Notes: generated from the sequence alone by a model not told the origin. DNA of 64,000 nucleotides from Sphingobium sp. 15-1 (GCF_013375535.1 NZ_JABXJG010000001.1:3018001-3082000); one strand, 5' to 3'. Shown: positions 1 to 8,074, counted from the stretch's first letter. Program-made: numbers and translations.

Positions 1-766
1 TCGTCGGCTTGCCGCCGATGCTGTAGGTGGTGTCGATCGAGGCTATGGCGAAGCGCGCGAAGGTCTCTCGCACACCGGCGGTGTCGTTAAGCGACATCAG
101 GAACTTACCTTTGATCCCTGCCAGCTGCTCGGCCAGCGCAGCGAAATCGCTGCGGCTGAAGACATCGGCCCCATAGTCGCGTTCGCAGGCCCAATAAGGT
201 GGGTCGAGGTAGAAAAGAGCGCCGGCGCGATCATAGCGTCGGATGAAATCGGCATAGGGAAGCCGCTCGATCACGACGGATTGCAGCCGTTCATGGACAT
301 CGGCCAACATAGGCTCGATCTTGCCGACGTCGAAACGGGCGGGTGCGGCGGCATCGACGCCGAAGCCTCGGCCCGACACCTTGCCGCCGAAAGCGAGGCG
401 CTGGACATAGAGGAAGCGGACGGCGCGCTGAAGGTCGGTCAGGCGATCGGGATCTTGTCCAAGGAGCCGTTCGAATTCGGCGCGGCTCGCGACGCGGAAG
501 CGGAGCATGTCGACCAGATAGGGATAATGCTCCGCAAGGCAGCGGAACAGCGTCACGACGTCGCCGGAAATGTCATTGATGGCTTCGGCGCGCGGGCGGC
601 GCGAGCGGCGCAGGAAGATGCCGCCCATCCCCACGAAGGGCTCCGCATAGCTGCTGTGCGGGATGCTGTCGATTATGGCGCAAATTCGCCGGGAAAGGTT
701 GCGTTTTCCGCCGATATATCCGGCGACGGGAGAAACCGGGCGAACGGGAACAAAAGAGGTAGACAT
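1..766 (-). CDS. Phage DNA adenine methylase (D12 class), 3' end beyond window
   Basis: My own translation from the ATG at 766 reads leftward without a stop to base 1 (255 codons), so the gene is cut by the window edge. Class D12 N6-adenine methyltransferase signatures are visible: YIGGKR at residues 17-22 and EPFVGMGG at 42-49 form the AdoMet-binding region, and DPPYW at 188-192 is the catalytic motif. The family methylates adenine, classically in GATC; the target here cannot be read from sequence. An AGGA ribosome site lies about 8 nt before the ATG. It is co-directional with the tail genes to its right, behind two GC-rich hairpins, and probably protects phage DNA from restriction or alters host expression. 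Confidence 0.85.
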   Translation of the reverse strand, partial: MSTSFVPVRPVSPVAGYIGGKRNLSRRICAIIDSIPHSSYAEPFVGMGGIFLRRSRRPRAEAINDISGDVVTLFRCLAEHYPYLVDMLRFRVASRAEFERLLGQDPDRLTDLQRAVRFLYVQRLAFGGKVSGRGFGVDAAAPARFDVGKIEPMLADVHERLQSVVIERLPYADFIRRYDRAGALFYLDPPYWACERDYGADVFSRSDFAALAEQLAGIKGKFLMSLNDTAGVRETFARFAIASIDTTYSIGGKPT

Positions 767-889
767 GTAGGAAATCCTGCACGATGTCCCGCCATGGCAT
801 GCCACGGAGGGAACTCAAAAACGGGCGGGCGCGCCGCCCTGAGAGTGCGAGTGCAGGCTCGCGGTTTGGAGATGTGGGGACATCCCAAG

Positions 890-931
890 CCCCCTCCGTT
901 AAGGGGGAGCGGCGGCGTTCATAGCCGCCGC
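890..931 (-). terminator. Tandem GC hairpins after the tail gene block
   Basis: Two adjacent perfect hairpins lie just past the stop at 938: an 8-bp stem (909-916 with 924-931, 7-nt loop) and a 6-bp stem of CCCCCT/AGGGGG (890-895 with 902-907). There is no strong T-run, so this may be a Rho-dependent or attenuating structure rather than a classical intrinsic terminator. It separates the small phage gene from the methylase. Confidence 0.4.
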
Positions 932-937
932 CGGTCT

Positions 938-1195
938 CTATTCGGCTGACGGATCGACCGCAGGCATTTCCGGTTCCGGCGGCGGCATGGTGATGACGCC
1001 AAGGCCGATCTTGTGAGCGACGCCGCGCGCCACTTCCGCGACGCGCTCCTTCGTCGCCGCCTTGTCATAGCTTCCGTCATCTTTCAGCACGGCATTAACG
1101 CGGCGTTCGTGCTTGATGTCGCCGCTGGTGAAAGTGACGGGGACGCTGCGGCTTTCGCTGTCAAATGCGCCGATTTTGGTGGTCAGTTCGGTCAT
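938..1195 (-). CDS. Small phage protein, last gene of tail-fibre block
   Basis: An 85-residue protein starting MTELTTKIGAF. It is polar and has no membrane segment or signal peptide. The C-terminal 15 residues are proline- and acid-rich (PPPEPEMPAVDP), suggesting a flexible tail. I do not recognise the family. It follows the fibre chaperone gene by only 14 nt on the same strand, so it is probably translated from the late tail message and may be a minor tail or accessory protein. The residues DDGSYDKAATKERVAEVARGV look like a short helical segment. Codon use matches the surrounding phage genes, which supports a real gene. Confidence 0.55.
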   Translation of the reverse strand: MTELTTKIGAFDSESRSVPVTFTSGDIKHERRVNAVLKDDGSYDKAATKERVAEVARGVAHKIGLGVITMPPPEPEMPAVDPSAE

Positions 1196-1209
1196 GGATC
1201 AATCCTCGC

Positions 1210-1596
1210 TTAGATGGTTGGGGCGATAGGCCAGTCGATAGCCGTCAGGTCAGCGACAGTTTCAGGGAGGTCTCGCAGCGCTTGGCGATATTGCCGCCAC
1301 TCCGCACGCTGTTCATCGGTCAGGCTGACGTCGGGCATCTGGGTATGATCGCAGTCCGCGAGGAGGCCATTACGGCGCTGGCGGAGAGCGGCTAGAAGCT
1401 GGGCATCGGTTGGCGGCGGCGGCGCGATCGTCATCGGCATTCCGTCCCCATCGGCGACTATGATCCTGCCGGTCGCTTGCTCATCCATCATCTGGCGGTG
1501 CAGGTCGGCGGATATCGCTACTGCATCAGCGGGCAGGGCGGAGTGGATAGCGTCGTCAAAGAAGGCGATATCGCCGGGGCTGAAATAGAGGCACAT
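1210..1596 (-). CDS. Tail fibre assembly chaperone
   Basis: A 128-residue protein directly downstream (11 nt) of the tail fibre gene, the position of P2 gene G. The N-terminal half begins with MCLYFSPGDIAFFDD and contains an ADGDGMP stretch. The C-terminal half has the pattern typical of phage tail assembly chaperones: PTDAQLLAALRQRRNGLLADCDHTQ, then LTDEQRAEWRQYRQALRDL, ending DWPIAP. That C-terminal module (R-n-LL-cDwtq, then w--YRqaLRdlp) recurs widely in fibre-assembly proteins. Such chaperones bind the fibre tip and assist trimerisation. Co-transcription with the fibre is implied by spacing and strand. Confidence 0.75.
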   Translation of the reverse strand: MCLYFSPGDIAFFDDAIHSALPADAVAISADLHRQMMDEQATGRIIVADGDGMPMTIAPPPPTDAQLLAALRQRRNGLLADCDHTQMPDVSLTDEQRAEWRQYRQALRDLPETVADLTAIDWPIAPTI

Positions 1597-1607
1597 GCGG
1601 AGTTTCC

Positions 1608-3818
1608 TTATCGGCCAATGGCATAAATGCGGCAGTAGGTCGGGCGGTCAGCATCATTGTCCGAACGAGCGCGCATGACGGTGCAGCCGCTGGTCGTTGG
1701 GTCGCCAACCAATTGATACCATGTGTCAGCTTCCACGCTGGCGATGTCGACACGCGTTGTTAGCTGTACATCCAACACCGCATTCGGGAACTGAATAGGA
1801 AAGGTTGCGGACGCCGTGGTTTCAACATTCTGCTGCGATGCAGTCGTACACCACTGCATGATCATGCCGTTCGGGAGCCTTTGATAACCCGCAGCCGACA
1901 AATTGTTGGCGAAATCGGCATATTTCGCCAAGTCGCTGGCTTGGTAGCCGTCGACCATATCGGCATCCAGACCGGAGCCGCTGCCGTCATTGTCGGGGCC
2001 GAACAGGTGGTTCCCCGCGCGGCGAACGGTCGAGCCGTTCACATCCAAAATACCACCCGACAGATTGCCGTCGAAGACGAAATTGCCCTGATCGGTCGCA
2101 TCGACAGTCGCCTTGAGGCGCGTGCCGGCCCATCCGATATAGACGAAGTTGGAGCCTTGGCCGACGCCGCCGCCTATCCTGACGGGTGTATAGCCGAGGC
2201 GGGCTGGAATGTTCGTGAAATAGCTGCTGTCCTGCCCGTCGAGAAGATCAGCATCCAAGCCGGAGCCAGCGCCGTCATTGCCTGCGTGCCAGAGGGGATT
2301 GCCGCTCCAAAGCAAGGTGCCTGACTGAAACAGCGCGAGCGAACGAACAAAAGCCCCCGATGTGTCCGAAAGCGCAAAAGTCAGAGCGCTGGCGGTTGTG
2401 TCGTAATAGCCGACCACGCGATCAACATTATTGGCGGAGGGACGCCAGATGAACGCGGGCGAAGCTGAAATGCTGTAAAAGTTGGTCGCGTTCACTGCGC
2501 CGGTGAATGTATCCCCCGCTCTGTTCGCGGGCGTGTAGCCAAGGCGAGCCGTTATGTTCGTGTAATAGCCGCTGTCCTGTCCATCGAGCATGTCGGCGTC
2601 GAGGCCAGACCCGGCACCGTCATTACCGGCGTGCCACACGGTCGATCCGTTATAGGTCATGCCGCCGGACGACCAGAGCGAGAAATATCGCTCGTTGCCC
2701 GCCGACTGCCGGTTCCAAGAGAAGGTCAGCCCTCCCGTTTCATGCAGGTACATGATGGCCTGATTGGCACCGCTGTTTGGCAGCGCCACTTGCCCCGCAT
2801 AGATTGTCGGAACAGCAATGTTCCCCGTAAACGTGTCGCCTGCCCTATTCGCTGGCGTATATCCAAGCCGGGCAGTGATGTTGCTATAGTAGCTCCCGTC
2901 CTGCCCATCGAGCAAATCTGCGTCGAGGCCGGATCCGCTGCCATCATTGTCAGGGCCGAACAGATGGTAACTTCCACGGCGAACGGTTGCGCCGTTCACG
3001 TCCAGAGCGCCGCCAGAAAGATTGTTGTCAAAAACGAAATTGCCCTGATCTGTGACATCAACGGTCCCCTTCAAGCGGGTTCCAGACCATCCGATCTTGA
3101 CGACGTTCCCCAGCTGACCGTTGCCTGTGCCCTGCTGGACCGGCGTGTAGCCGAGGCGAGCAGTGATGTTGGAATAATAGCTACCCTGCTGGCCGTCGAG
3201 CAGATCGGCATCCAGCCCCGATCCTGCGCCGTCGTTCGCCGGATGCCAGATACCTGAGTTGCCTACGCCAAAGCGGGCGTCGAGCCAGGCGGTCACCGCG
3301 TCCTTCACCATCTTCGCAGCAGGAACGCGGCTGGTGTCGAGTCCAGCGATCGTTTCGGCCAAAGTGGACAGTTCAACGACGCCAATCTGTTCAGTTGTGG
3401 CGGGCGGGTTGAGGAAATTGGCGTCGCCAAAGGTGATGGTGGTGGCTGCAATGTCCTCGAATTTGACGTCGATGCCGAGCAGCATCATGGCCTGCGCGGA
3501 TTTCTCGATCAGGACGGCGGCCTGCCCGTAAATGCCGAACAGCGTCCCGTCGGCCAGATACATTGCGAGGCTGCGCACGTTGAAAACGTCGCCGCTTTCG
3601 TCCCGCACGATCAGGTGAATGGTATCGTCCGCGACGACATCGCCCGACAGTGTCGCGAGGCGCTTGAATTCACCAGGCAGGGCCGCAGTAGCCGGGGTGG
3701 CGGTGACGGCGGTCGCGGTAAGCCCGACTTGGGCGATCGTGACAGGTGCCGTCCCGGTGTTGGCGGCGTTCACGAGCGCGGTGCGGCCCGCATTGGTGAC
3801 GATGAAGGTAAAGGCCAT
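1608..3818 (-). CDS. Phage tail fibre with five internal repeats
   Basis: A 736-residue receptor-binding fibre at the P2 gene H position. Residues 1 to about 140 resemble the phage tail-collar fibre N-terminal domain that docks on the baseplate. The shaft carries five copies of an NDG(A/S)GSGLDAD(L/M)-DG motif, beginning near residues 194, 289, 398, 513 and 608. Four are followed by a Y(Y/F)-NI-ARLGYTP block, and two of these by ANRAGDTFTG. A longer unit around IGW-GTRLK and NFVFD-NLSGG occurs twice (about 242-288 and 561-607). From residue 643 the sequence GYQRLPNGMIMQW resembles the gp53-like fibre tip. The repeats probably form a trimeric shaft. The start overlaps no other gene; gene I ends 11 nt upstream. 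Confidence 0.85.
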   Translation of the reverse strand: MAFTFIVTNAGRTALVNAANTGTAPVTIAQVGLTATAVTATPATAALPGEFKRLATLSGDVVADDTIHLIVRDESGDVFNVRSLAMYLADGTLFGIYGQAAVLIEKSAQAMMLLGIDVKFEDIAATTITFGDANFLNPPATTEQIGVVELSTLAETIAGLDTSRVPAAKMVKDAVTAWLDARFGVGNSGIWHPANDGAGSGLDADLLDGQQGSYYSNITARLGYTPVQQGTGNGQLGNVVKIGWSGTRLKGTVDVTDQGNFVFDNNLSGGALDVNGATVRRGSYHLFGPDNDGSGSGLDADLLDGQDGSYYSNITARLGYTPANRAGDTFTGNIAVPTIYAGQVALPNSGANQAIMYLHETGGLTFSWNRQSAGNERYFSLWSSGGMTYNGSTVWHAGNDGAGSGLDADMLDGQDSGYYTNITARLGYTPANRAGDTFTGAVNATNFYSISASPAFIWRPSANNVDRVVGYYDTTASALTFALSDTSGAFVRSLALFQSGTLLWSGNPLWHAGNDGAGSGLDADLLDGQDSSYFTNIPARLGYTPVRIGGGVGQGSNFVYIGWAGTRLKATVDATDQGNFVFDGNLSGGILDVNGSTVRRAGNHLFGPDNDGSGSGLDADMVDGYQASDLAKYADFANNLSAAGYQRLPNGMIMQWCTTASQQNVETTASATFPIQFPNAVLDVQLTTRVDIASVEADTWYQLVGDPTTSGCTVMRARSDNDADRPTYCRIYAIGR

Positions 3819-3829
3819 GATTCCTCCGG

Positions 3830-4381
3830 TCAGGCCGCCGGCGCCGTGCAGGACAGGCGGGCGTAGATGGTCGGGCGCACCGCTGCGATCAGGCCAACGC
3901 TGGCCTTGGCGGTGATGCCCTGGGTGAAAGTGAAATGGCTGCGCACCGGCTTGGCGCGGCCGACTTCGGCAATGACCTGGTCGACAAAGGCGGCCGATGC
4001 CGGCGCGCCGTTCTGATCAAGGTTCAAGACCAGGCTGAAGGTGTGCGGATCGCCTTTCGGCACCATCTGCCACCATTCGCGGATCGCGACCGAACCGCCG
4101 AAACTCTGGACGACCGAACGAACAGATGCGGCGGTGCCCTTCTGGCGCGCGATAGGGATCGCCTTTCGAACGCGCTCGCGCTTGATCCCTTCCGACCAAT
4201 CGGACGACCAATTGTCTAGGGACAGTCCCCAGGCCAGCCAAGGCAGCAGGCTAATGGGGCAGTTGTCAGGCGACCAGACAGTGCGGATCGGCGTGGGCAA
4301 GTCGAGCATGCCAGCAGCGACCTGTTCCAGCGCCTTTTCCAGCGCGGTCGAGCCGGGAGGCAGCAGCGTGGGATAGGTCAT
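3830..4381 (-). CDS. Phage tail protein I (P2 gpI-like)
   Basis: A 183-residue baseplate-periphery protein. The N-terminal region LLPPGSTALEKALEQ, then the SLLPWLAWGLSLDNW core, is the hallmark of P2 gpI, followed by the KR-RVRKAIPIARQKGTAASVRSVV helix. The length fits the family (about 175-200 aa). The start ATG overlaps the stop of the J-like gene by 4 nt, a coupled arrangement. In P2, gpI joins the baseplate wedge (J) to the fibre (H), and the gene order J-I-H-chaperone is conserved here. Confidence 0.88.
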   Translation of the reverse strand: MTYPTLLPPGSTALEKALEQVAAGMLDLPTPIRTVWSPDNCPISLLPWLAWGLSLDNWSSDWSEGIKRERVRKAIPIARQKGTAASVRSVVQSFGGSVAIREWWQMVPKGDPHTFSLVLNLDQNGAPASAAFVDQVIAEVGRAKPVRSHFTFTQGITAKASVGLIAAVRPTIYARLSCTAPAA

Positions 4382-5280
4382 TCGCCCGTCCCCGCATAGT
4401 TGACGGTCGTGCCGATGCAGAATGGTGCTTGGGTGCGTGAAATGATGATGTCGGCCGCCGGCGAGGTCAGGACGACATTCTGGACGCCCTCGACATGCAG
4501 GGCGGCGAAGAGGGCCGAGCGAGTGATGTCTCGGCCCAGGCGGTGGCTTGCCTCGACATAGGCATCAAGGCTTGCCTGGGCGGCGGCCAGCACCACGCCC
4601 CCGTCAGGGCCGCTGAAGGTCGTCAGAGTGGCAATGACCGCATAGTTTACGATCGAAGCGGATTGCACGGTGACGAAGTCGGTTAGGGGGCGCCGCGTTT
4701 CATCCGACACATAGGCCGAAATCGTCGCGATCAATTCGGGGGAGGCGGTTCCGGAGCCGGTGCGGGAGAGGATCGAAACCAGCACTTCGCCGGGATCGGG
4801 ACTGGTGGCGCTGGCGTCCAGCACATCGGCATCGGCCGACAGGGCATGGAAAATATAGGCGCCCTCCGGTCCCGCGACCGAATAGCCTTCGGGAGCCAGC
4901 ACCATTCGGCGGCGGAAATCGGTGTCGCTTTCCATCACCGCCGGGATGCCCAGCACGGTATCCGCCGGCGTGATCGTCAGGCGGGTAATGCCGAACAGGG
5001 CCGCGATATTGTCGAGGTCGGCACCCACGGCATAGGCCGGCATGACGGCGCGGCAAGCGTCGTTTACGCGCTGGCGGACCATCTGAACGATGTAGGAAAC
5101 GACCTGCAACAGCTTCGTCGCCGGATCGCTGTCGCGGCTTTCGAATTCCGGCATGAGCGCGACCATGCGCGCGACTGCGTCGGCCTCGATCGTATTGAAA
5201 TCGAGAGCCTCGATAATGTCCGGCGCGGGGAGGCGCGACAGATCAACGGCGGTATAGGTTGCATCGGCCATGGCGCCCAT
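4378..5280 (-). CDS. Baseplate wedge protein J (P2 gpJ-like)
   Basis: A 300-residue baseplate assembly protein of the gpJ family. Typical features are LSRLPAPDIIEALDF near the N-terminus, the DPATKLLQVVSYI segment, the ADLDNIAALFGI-R block, and DTDFRRRMVLAPEGYSVAGPEGAYIFHAL, a strongly conserved stretch of J proteins. Two in-frame ATGs exist (5280 and 5271); neither has a clear ribosome site, and the second gives the more typical MADATY start. It is the first gene of a four-gene late operon (J, I, fibre, chaperone). The palindrome at 5314-5344 lies 34 nt upstream. Genes V and W, which precede J in P2, are not here. Confidence 0.87.
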   Translation of the reverse strand: MGAMADATYTAVDLSRLPAPDIIEALDFNTIEADAVARMVALMPEFESRDSDPATKLLQVVSYIVQMVRQRVNDACRAVMPAYAVGADLDNIAALFGITRLTITPADTVLGIPAVMESDTDFRRRMVLAPEGYSVAGPEGAYIFHALSADADVLDASATSPDPGEVLVSILSRTGSGTASPELIATISAYVSDETRRPLTDFVTVQSASIVNYAVIATLTTFSGPDGGVVLAAAQASLDAYVEASHRLGRDITRSALFAALHVEGVQNVVLTSPAADIIISRTQAPFCIGTTVNYAGTGE

Positions 5281-5313
5281 GTCGGGCGGGGGTCATGGGG
5301 GGCGCTACCGCCT

Positions 5314-5344
5314 GCATTTGTAGAGGCGGCCTCTACAAATGGAC
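5314..5344. promoter_or_regulatory. 27-bp palindrome, putative late-gene activator site (copy 1)
   Basis: The arm CATTTGTAGAGGC (5315-5327) is followed by one base (G) and its exact reverse complement (5329-5341). The conserved block extends to a leading G and a trailing GAC, 31 nt in all, and recurs at 13098-13128 with only the central base changed. It sits between baseplate J (leftward) and the cargo gene (rightward). P2 late promoters carry a TGT/ACA dyad near -55 that binds the zinc-finger activator Ogr; this element has TGT and ACA 13 nt apart. Activator-site function is inference. Confidence 0.7.
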
Positions 5345-5459
5345 CAGTCTAAACTCAGAGGGTCGAGAGAAACTCAACATTTAAGGATCGCGAATGGATT
5401 TCGCGAACGGATCATCATGTTGTAGCAGGTCCGCAAAATGGCAGCGACCTGGAGGGCTT

Positions 5460-6170
5460 ATGGGGGTAGGTAATACGTTCGATCGGTGGTCTAGTCGCGT
5501 TGCAAACATCTGGACCTTTGCGGGAGCAGTAGTCCCTGGGACAATTGCCGCATTCGTGATCGGCTCAGCTTCTAAAAGCATTGGTTGGATTAGCCATTTG
5601 GGCGCCTTTGGCGTATTGTCATCAGCCTTGATTGCCTTCTTTTTAACTACTGTATCGATCTCGCTAATGTCGAGAGCCAGCTTGTGGCGAGTAGAAGCGC
5701 GGAATAGATCGAGGTTAAGTGGTGACAGTTCTCCGTTCGACCCGATGCAAACAATTTTCCAAAACAAACGGATAAAGGTAACTGATCTTGTAAATCCATA
5801 CGATCAAGTTGTATTGAATAAGAAATTTATAAACTGTGAAATCATAGGACCAGCCAACATTTTCGTTGTATTTAACAACGCAAAATTTCTTAGAAATCAT
5901 TTCGATCATGCCGACGCCATAGAAATTCGGGACGATGCTATCCCACAAAATGCGATTGGCTTTGCGGGATGCGATTTCGAACAGTGCCGATTTTTCAAAG
6001 TAAGCATGTTGTTTCAGGCAAATAGCCGAAAGGCGGCGGATCAAATTATCGCCAATTTGAACTGGCTGACTGACATTGAGCCTGCGGTTCCGGCGCTGGA
6101 AGATCAATCAGGCTCCGAAAATAGCCTTAGACGGTTCTTCCGAAAGGTTGTTGGAGCGGGCCGAGACTGA
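5460..6170 (+). CDS. AT-rich membrane protein, prophage cargo (moron)
   Basis: Transcribed opposite to the flanking tail genes and visibly lower in GC than its neighbours, the signature of a later-acquired moron gene. I chose the ATG at 5460 because GGAGGG precedes it by 3 nt; an in-frame ATG at 5394 would add 22 residues that look non-native. The 236-residue product has two hydrophobic segments near the N-terminus (FAGAVVPGTIAAFVIG and FGVLSSALIAFFLTT). The cytoplasmic remainder contains alternating short strands (FINCEIIGPANIFVVFNNAKFLRN, then GFAGCDFEQCRFFKV) that resemble a small right-handed beta-helix or pentapeptide-like fold. No family is recognised. It could be a lysogenic-conversion or superinfection-exclusion protein; this is a guess from position only. 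Confidence 0.65.
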   Translation: MGVGNTFDRWSSRVANIWTFAGAVVPGTIAAFVIGSASKSIGWISHLGAFGVLSSALIAFFLTTVSISLMSRASLWRVEARNRSRLSGDSSPFDPMQTIFQNKRIKVTDLVNPYDQVVLNKKFINCEIIGPANIFVVFNNAKFLRNHFDHADAIEIRDDAIPQNAIGFAGCDFEQCRFFKVSMLFQANSRKAADQIIANLNWLTDIEPAVPALEDQSGSENSLRRFFRKVVGAGRD

Positions 6171-6178
6171 GCGAAGGC

Positions 6179-6850
6179 TCAAAGCGTTTCCATGTGATTG
6201 TATAGCAAATCCAGCAGCCGTTCCCGATCTGCTGGCGTGGCCCCCAGCAATTCGCGCTGGGGATAGGGAACCACCTTCGCGCGTAGTGATGGCTTATCGC
6301 GCAGGCCATATTGGTGGACGCCGGCGATCTGCGACACCTTGCCGGAAAATCCGACCCAAAAGCCCTGGTCGTCGGCGCTGGTCTTCATGAACCGGGAACT
6401 GGCGAGGCGGCGGAACATGGCCTTTCGCCGCAGGCCGCCGCGCCGGCGCAGTTTGCCGCCGCCAGCATTGCGATATTCTTCCGGCACCGGAAGCCATTTG
6501 ACGACCTTGGCGAACTCGAAAGAGCGGATCGCGCCGGCCTCGATATCGAAGCCGGTCATCATCTGGCCGTTGCCCCAGGTGAAACTTTTCATGATCACGC
6601 GGCGCGGTGCACCGCCGCCACCAGCGGGATAGAGAAAACAGGCCGCGCCCCGGCCCGACACCGGCGGTTCCTTCTTCTTGCGCGCTTCGAAGGCCGATCC
6701 GTCGGGCTGTCGCTGGGCGGTGATGCGCTCGCGCTGGCTGATCGCCAGTTCGCGGGCCATGCGGCGCATGAGGGCGCGCCGCTGGCCCGACGATAGGCCG
6801 CGCAGCAGGCTTCCCGCGATCCGTTCGATTTCGGCCAAGTCGTCGCTCAT
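6179..6850 (-). CDS. Tail completion protein S (virion morphogenesis family)
   Basis: A 223-residue protein matching the phage virion morphogenesis (P2 gpS) family. It shows an N-terminal helix-rich region RRALMRRMARELAISQRERITAQRQPDG, where R-Q-PDG is characteristic, then RKK, and a C-terminal IAGVHQYGLRDKP followed by YPQRELLG. The VHQYG and P-RE-LG motifs are the most diagnostic. P2 gpS acts with gpR to finish the tail and permit head joining. Its start overlaps the gpR-like stop by 4 nt. At about 223 aa it is longer than P2 gpS (about 150), with an extra low-complexity Arg/Gly stretch in the middle. Confidence 0.82.
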   Translation of the reverse strand: MSDDLAEIERIAGSLLRGLSSGQRRALMRRMARELAISQRERITAQRQPDGSAFEARKKKEPPVSGRGAACFLYPAGGGGAPRRVIMKSFTWGNGQMMTGFDIEAGAIRSFEFAKVVKWLPVPEEYRNAGGGKLRRRGGLRRKAMFRRLASSRFMKTSADDQGFWVGFSGKVSQIAGVHQYGLRDKPSLRAKVVPYPQRELLGATPADRERLLDLLYNHMETL

Positions 6851-7362
6851 GTCGCCGGCGGCACCGCCGGGGTCAGCACGGCGTCAGGATCATCGGTTTG
6901 CGCCAGCAGGTCAGTGCCGCCGAAGCCCTGCCAGAAAGATGATGTGACGCCGTCGAATTGATTATAGGTCGGTTCCGCCGGGTGCGTGACGTCATAGCCG
7001 CTGCCATCGGGGCGCGGGATGACCAGGACGGTTTCGGTCAGGTCGATCGACAGTTCGACGTCGGACAGATCGCCGTCGAGCAGTTCGGCTTCGAAGGAAA
7101 AGGGCTGGCTGTCGTTGCTCATGAGCAAGCTGGGCTGTTCCTTTTCGATCCAGGCCAGCACCGGGACCATCAGGCGGTCGCTGTCGCCGGCGAAATCGGT
7201 GAAGAGGGCCTTCAGCGTATAGCCATAGACGAAAGACAGCGTCGCGGACTTGCGCGTCATGATCTGGCCGCCCTCGATATAAATCTGAAGGCGGTCAGCA
7301 TGGGTTGCCAATTCGGGCAGGAACGCGGTCAGCCAGCGCCGCAGGCTATCGGCCTTGCGCAT
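6847..7362 (-). CDS. Tail completion protein R (P2 gpR-like)
   Basis: A 171-residue protein beginning MRKADSLRRWLTAFLPELATHADRLQIYIEGGQI, which follows the P2 gpR pattern (K---LR-wL---- p-l---pd-L--fi--G-i). A central block, ATLSFVYGYTLKALFTDFAGDSDRLMVPVLAWI, matches the family's conserved core. In P2, gpR and gpS complete the tail. It overlaps the S-like gene by 4 nt and abuts the stop of the Rz1-like gene upstream, so these genes are probably read from one late transcript running leftward from the palindrome near 13112. Confidence 0.82.
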   Translation of the reverse strand: MRKADSLRRWLTAFLPELATHADRLQIYIEGGQIMTRKSATLSFVYGYTLKALFTDFAGDSDRLMVPVLAWIEKEQPSLLMSNDSQPFSFEAELLDGDLSDVELSIDLTETVLVIPRPDGSGYDVTHPAEPTYNQFDGVTSSFWQGFGGTDLLAQTDDPDAVLTPAVPPAT

Positions 7363-7679
7363 CAGCCGGCATCCTCGCAGGCGCCGGCGCTATGCCAGCG
7401 CACCAGGCGCACCAGCTGGTCGCGCGTCGAGGCGAGCGCCTTCGCGATGTCGATGATGACGGCCCGGACAGCGGGCGGGATTTCGGCCTGGGCGTCCTTG
7501 GGGAAGCCCCCCGGCGCGACCGGGCAGGTCAGCAGGTCAGGCGGCGGCGTGTCCTTTACCTCGATCGCGACGACGGGCGGCGCGGGGCGGTCAACTGCCT
7601 GGTGGGCGCAGCCCTGCAACGCGATTGAGGCTATCGAACCAATCAGGCCCAACGCGATCATCCGGGGCAATCTGAGCAT
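7362..7679 (-). CDS. Rz1-like outer-membrane spanin lipoprotein
   Basis: A 105-residue lipoprotein starting at 7679 (a second Met lies 6 codons on). A signal peptide of positively charged and hydrophobic residues (MIALGLIGSIASIA) ends at a lipobox LQGC with the lipidated Cys at residue 24. A proline-rich segment (RPAPPVV, then TPPPDLL) follows, as in lambda Rz1. The 5' 89 nt overlap the 3' end of the Rz-like gene in another reading frame, the classic embedded/overlapping spanin arrangement. Spanins fuse inner and outer membranes in the last step of lysis of Gram-negative hosts. A longer reading frame upstream in this frame is only the shadow of Rz. Confidence 0.8.
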   Translation of the reverse strand: MLRLPRMIALGLIGSIASIALQGCAHQAVDRPAPPVVAIEVKDTPPPDLLTCPVAPGGFPKDAQAEIPPAVRAVIIDIAKALASTRDQLVRLVRWHSAGACEDAG

Positions 7680-8070
7680 CGGCTTTCTCCATCTGCGCGG
7701 CGGCATCGGTGCGGCGCGCGGCTTGGTTCTGGGCAAGGGTAGTGTCGGCGGCCGATTTCGTGGCCTGGCGCTCGACGGCGCCCGCAAGGATGGCGTTGGT
7801 CGCGGCCTGCGTCTGTCGTTCGAAGGCGGCCAGGTCCGCAATGCGCTGGGCGCAGGCATCGACCTTCTTGCCGGCGCCGGTAAAGGTGGCGCCGGCGGAG
7901 AGGCAGGCCTTTTCCGCCCAGACCTGAAGCTGATCGCGATCCCTGCGCGCGGTGGCGCCCCAGGCATAGAGCGCCGCTGCCGCGCCCGCGATGGCGATCA
8001 GCAGGACGGTTTCGCGGGAGCCGGTCAGCAGCCCCCAGGCGGTTTTCAGGATCACGGTCAGCTTCGCCAT
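7591..8070 (-). CDS. Rz-like inner-membrane spanin
   Basis: A 159-residue protein with one N-terminal transmembrane segment (ETVLLIAIAGAAAALYAWG, residues about 20-38) followed by a long charged, alanine-rich helical region predicted to form a coiled coil. That is the layout of i-spanins such as lambda Rz and P2 LysB. It lies between the endolysin (start 4 nt beyond the endolysin stop) and the overlapping Rz1-like lipoprotein. The cassette holin-amidase-Rz/Rz1 is therefore complete. Two Cys residues in the periplasmic part (AEKACLSAGAT and KVDACAQR) could form intermolecular disulfides, as known for some Rz proteins. Confidence 0.78.
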   Translation of the reverse strand: MAKLTVILKTAWGLLTGSRETVLLIAIAGAAAALYAWGATARRDRDQLQVWAEKACLSAGATFTGAGKKVDACAQRIADLAAFERQTQAATNAILAGAVERQATKSAADTTLAQNQAARRTDAAAQMEKADAQIAPDDRVGPDWFDSLNRVAGLRPPGS

Positions 8071-8074
8071 GGGA

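Noticed and set aside
1900-3260. Regularly spaced repeats that could look like a CRISPR array
   Set aside because: Spacing is irregular and about 285-345 nt, and the repeats encode in-frame fibre modules.
7680-7967. N-terminal extension of the Rz1-like frame
   Set aside because: It is the other-frame shadow of Rz; the lipoprotein signal peptide begins at 7679.
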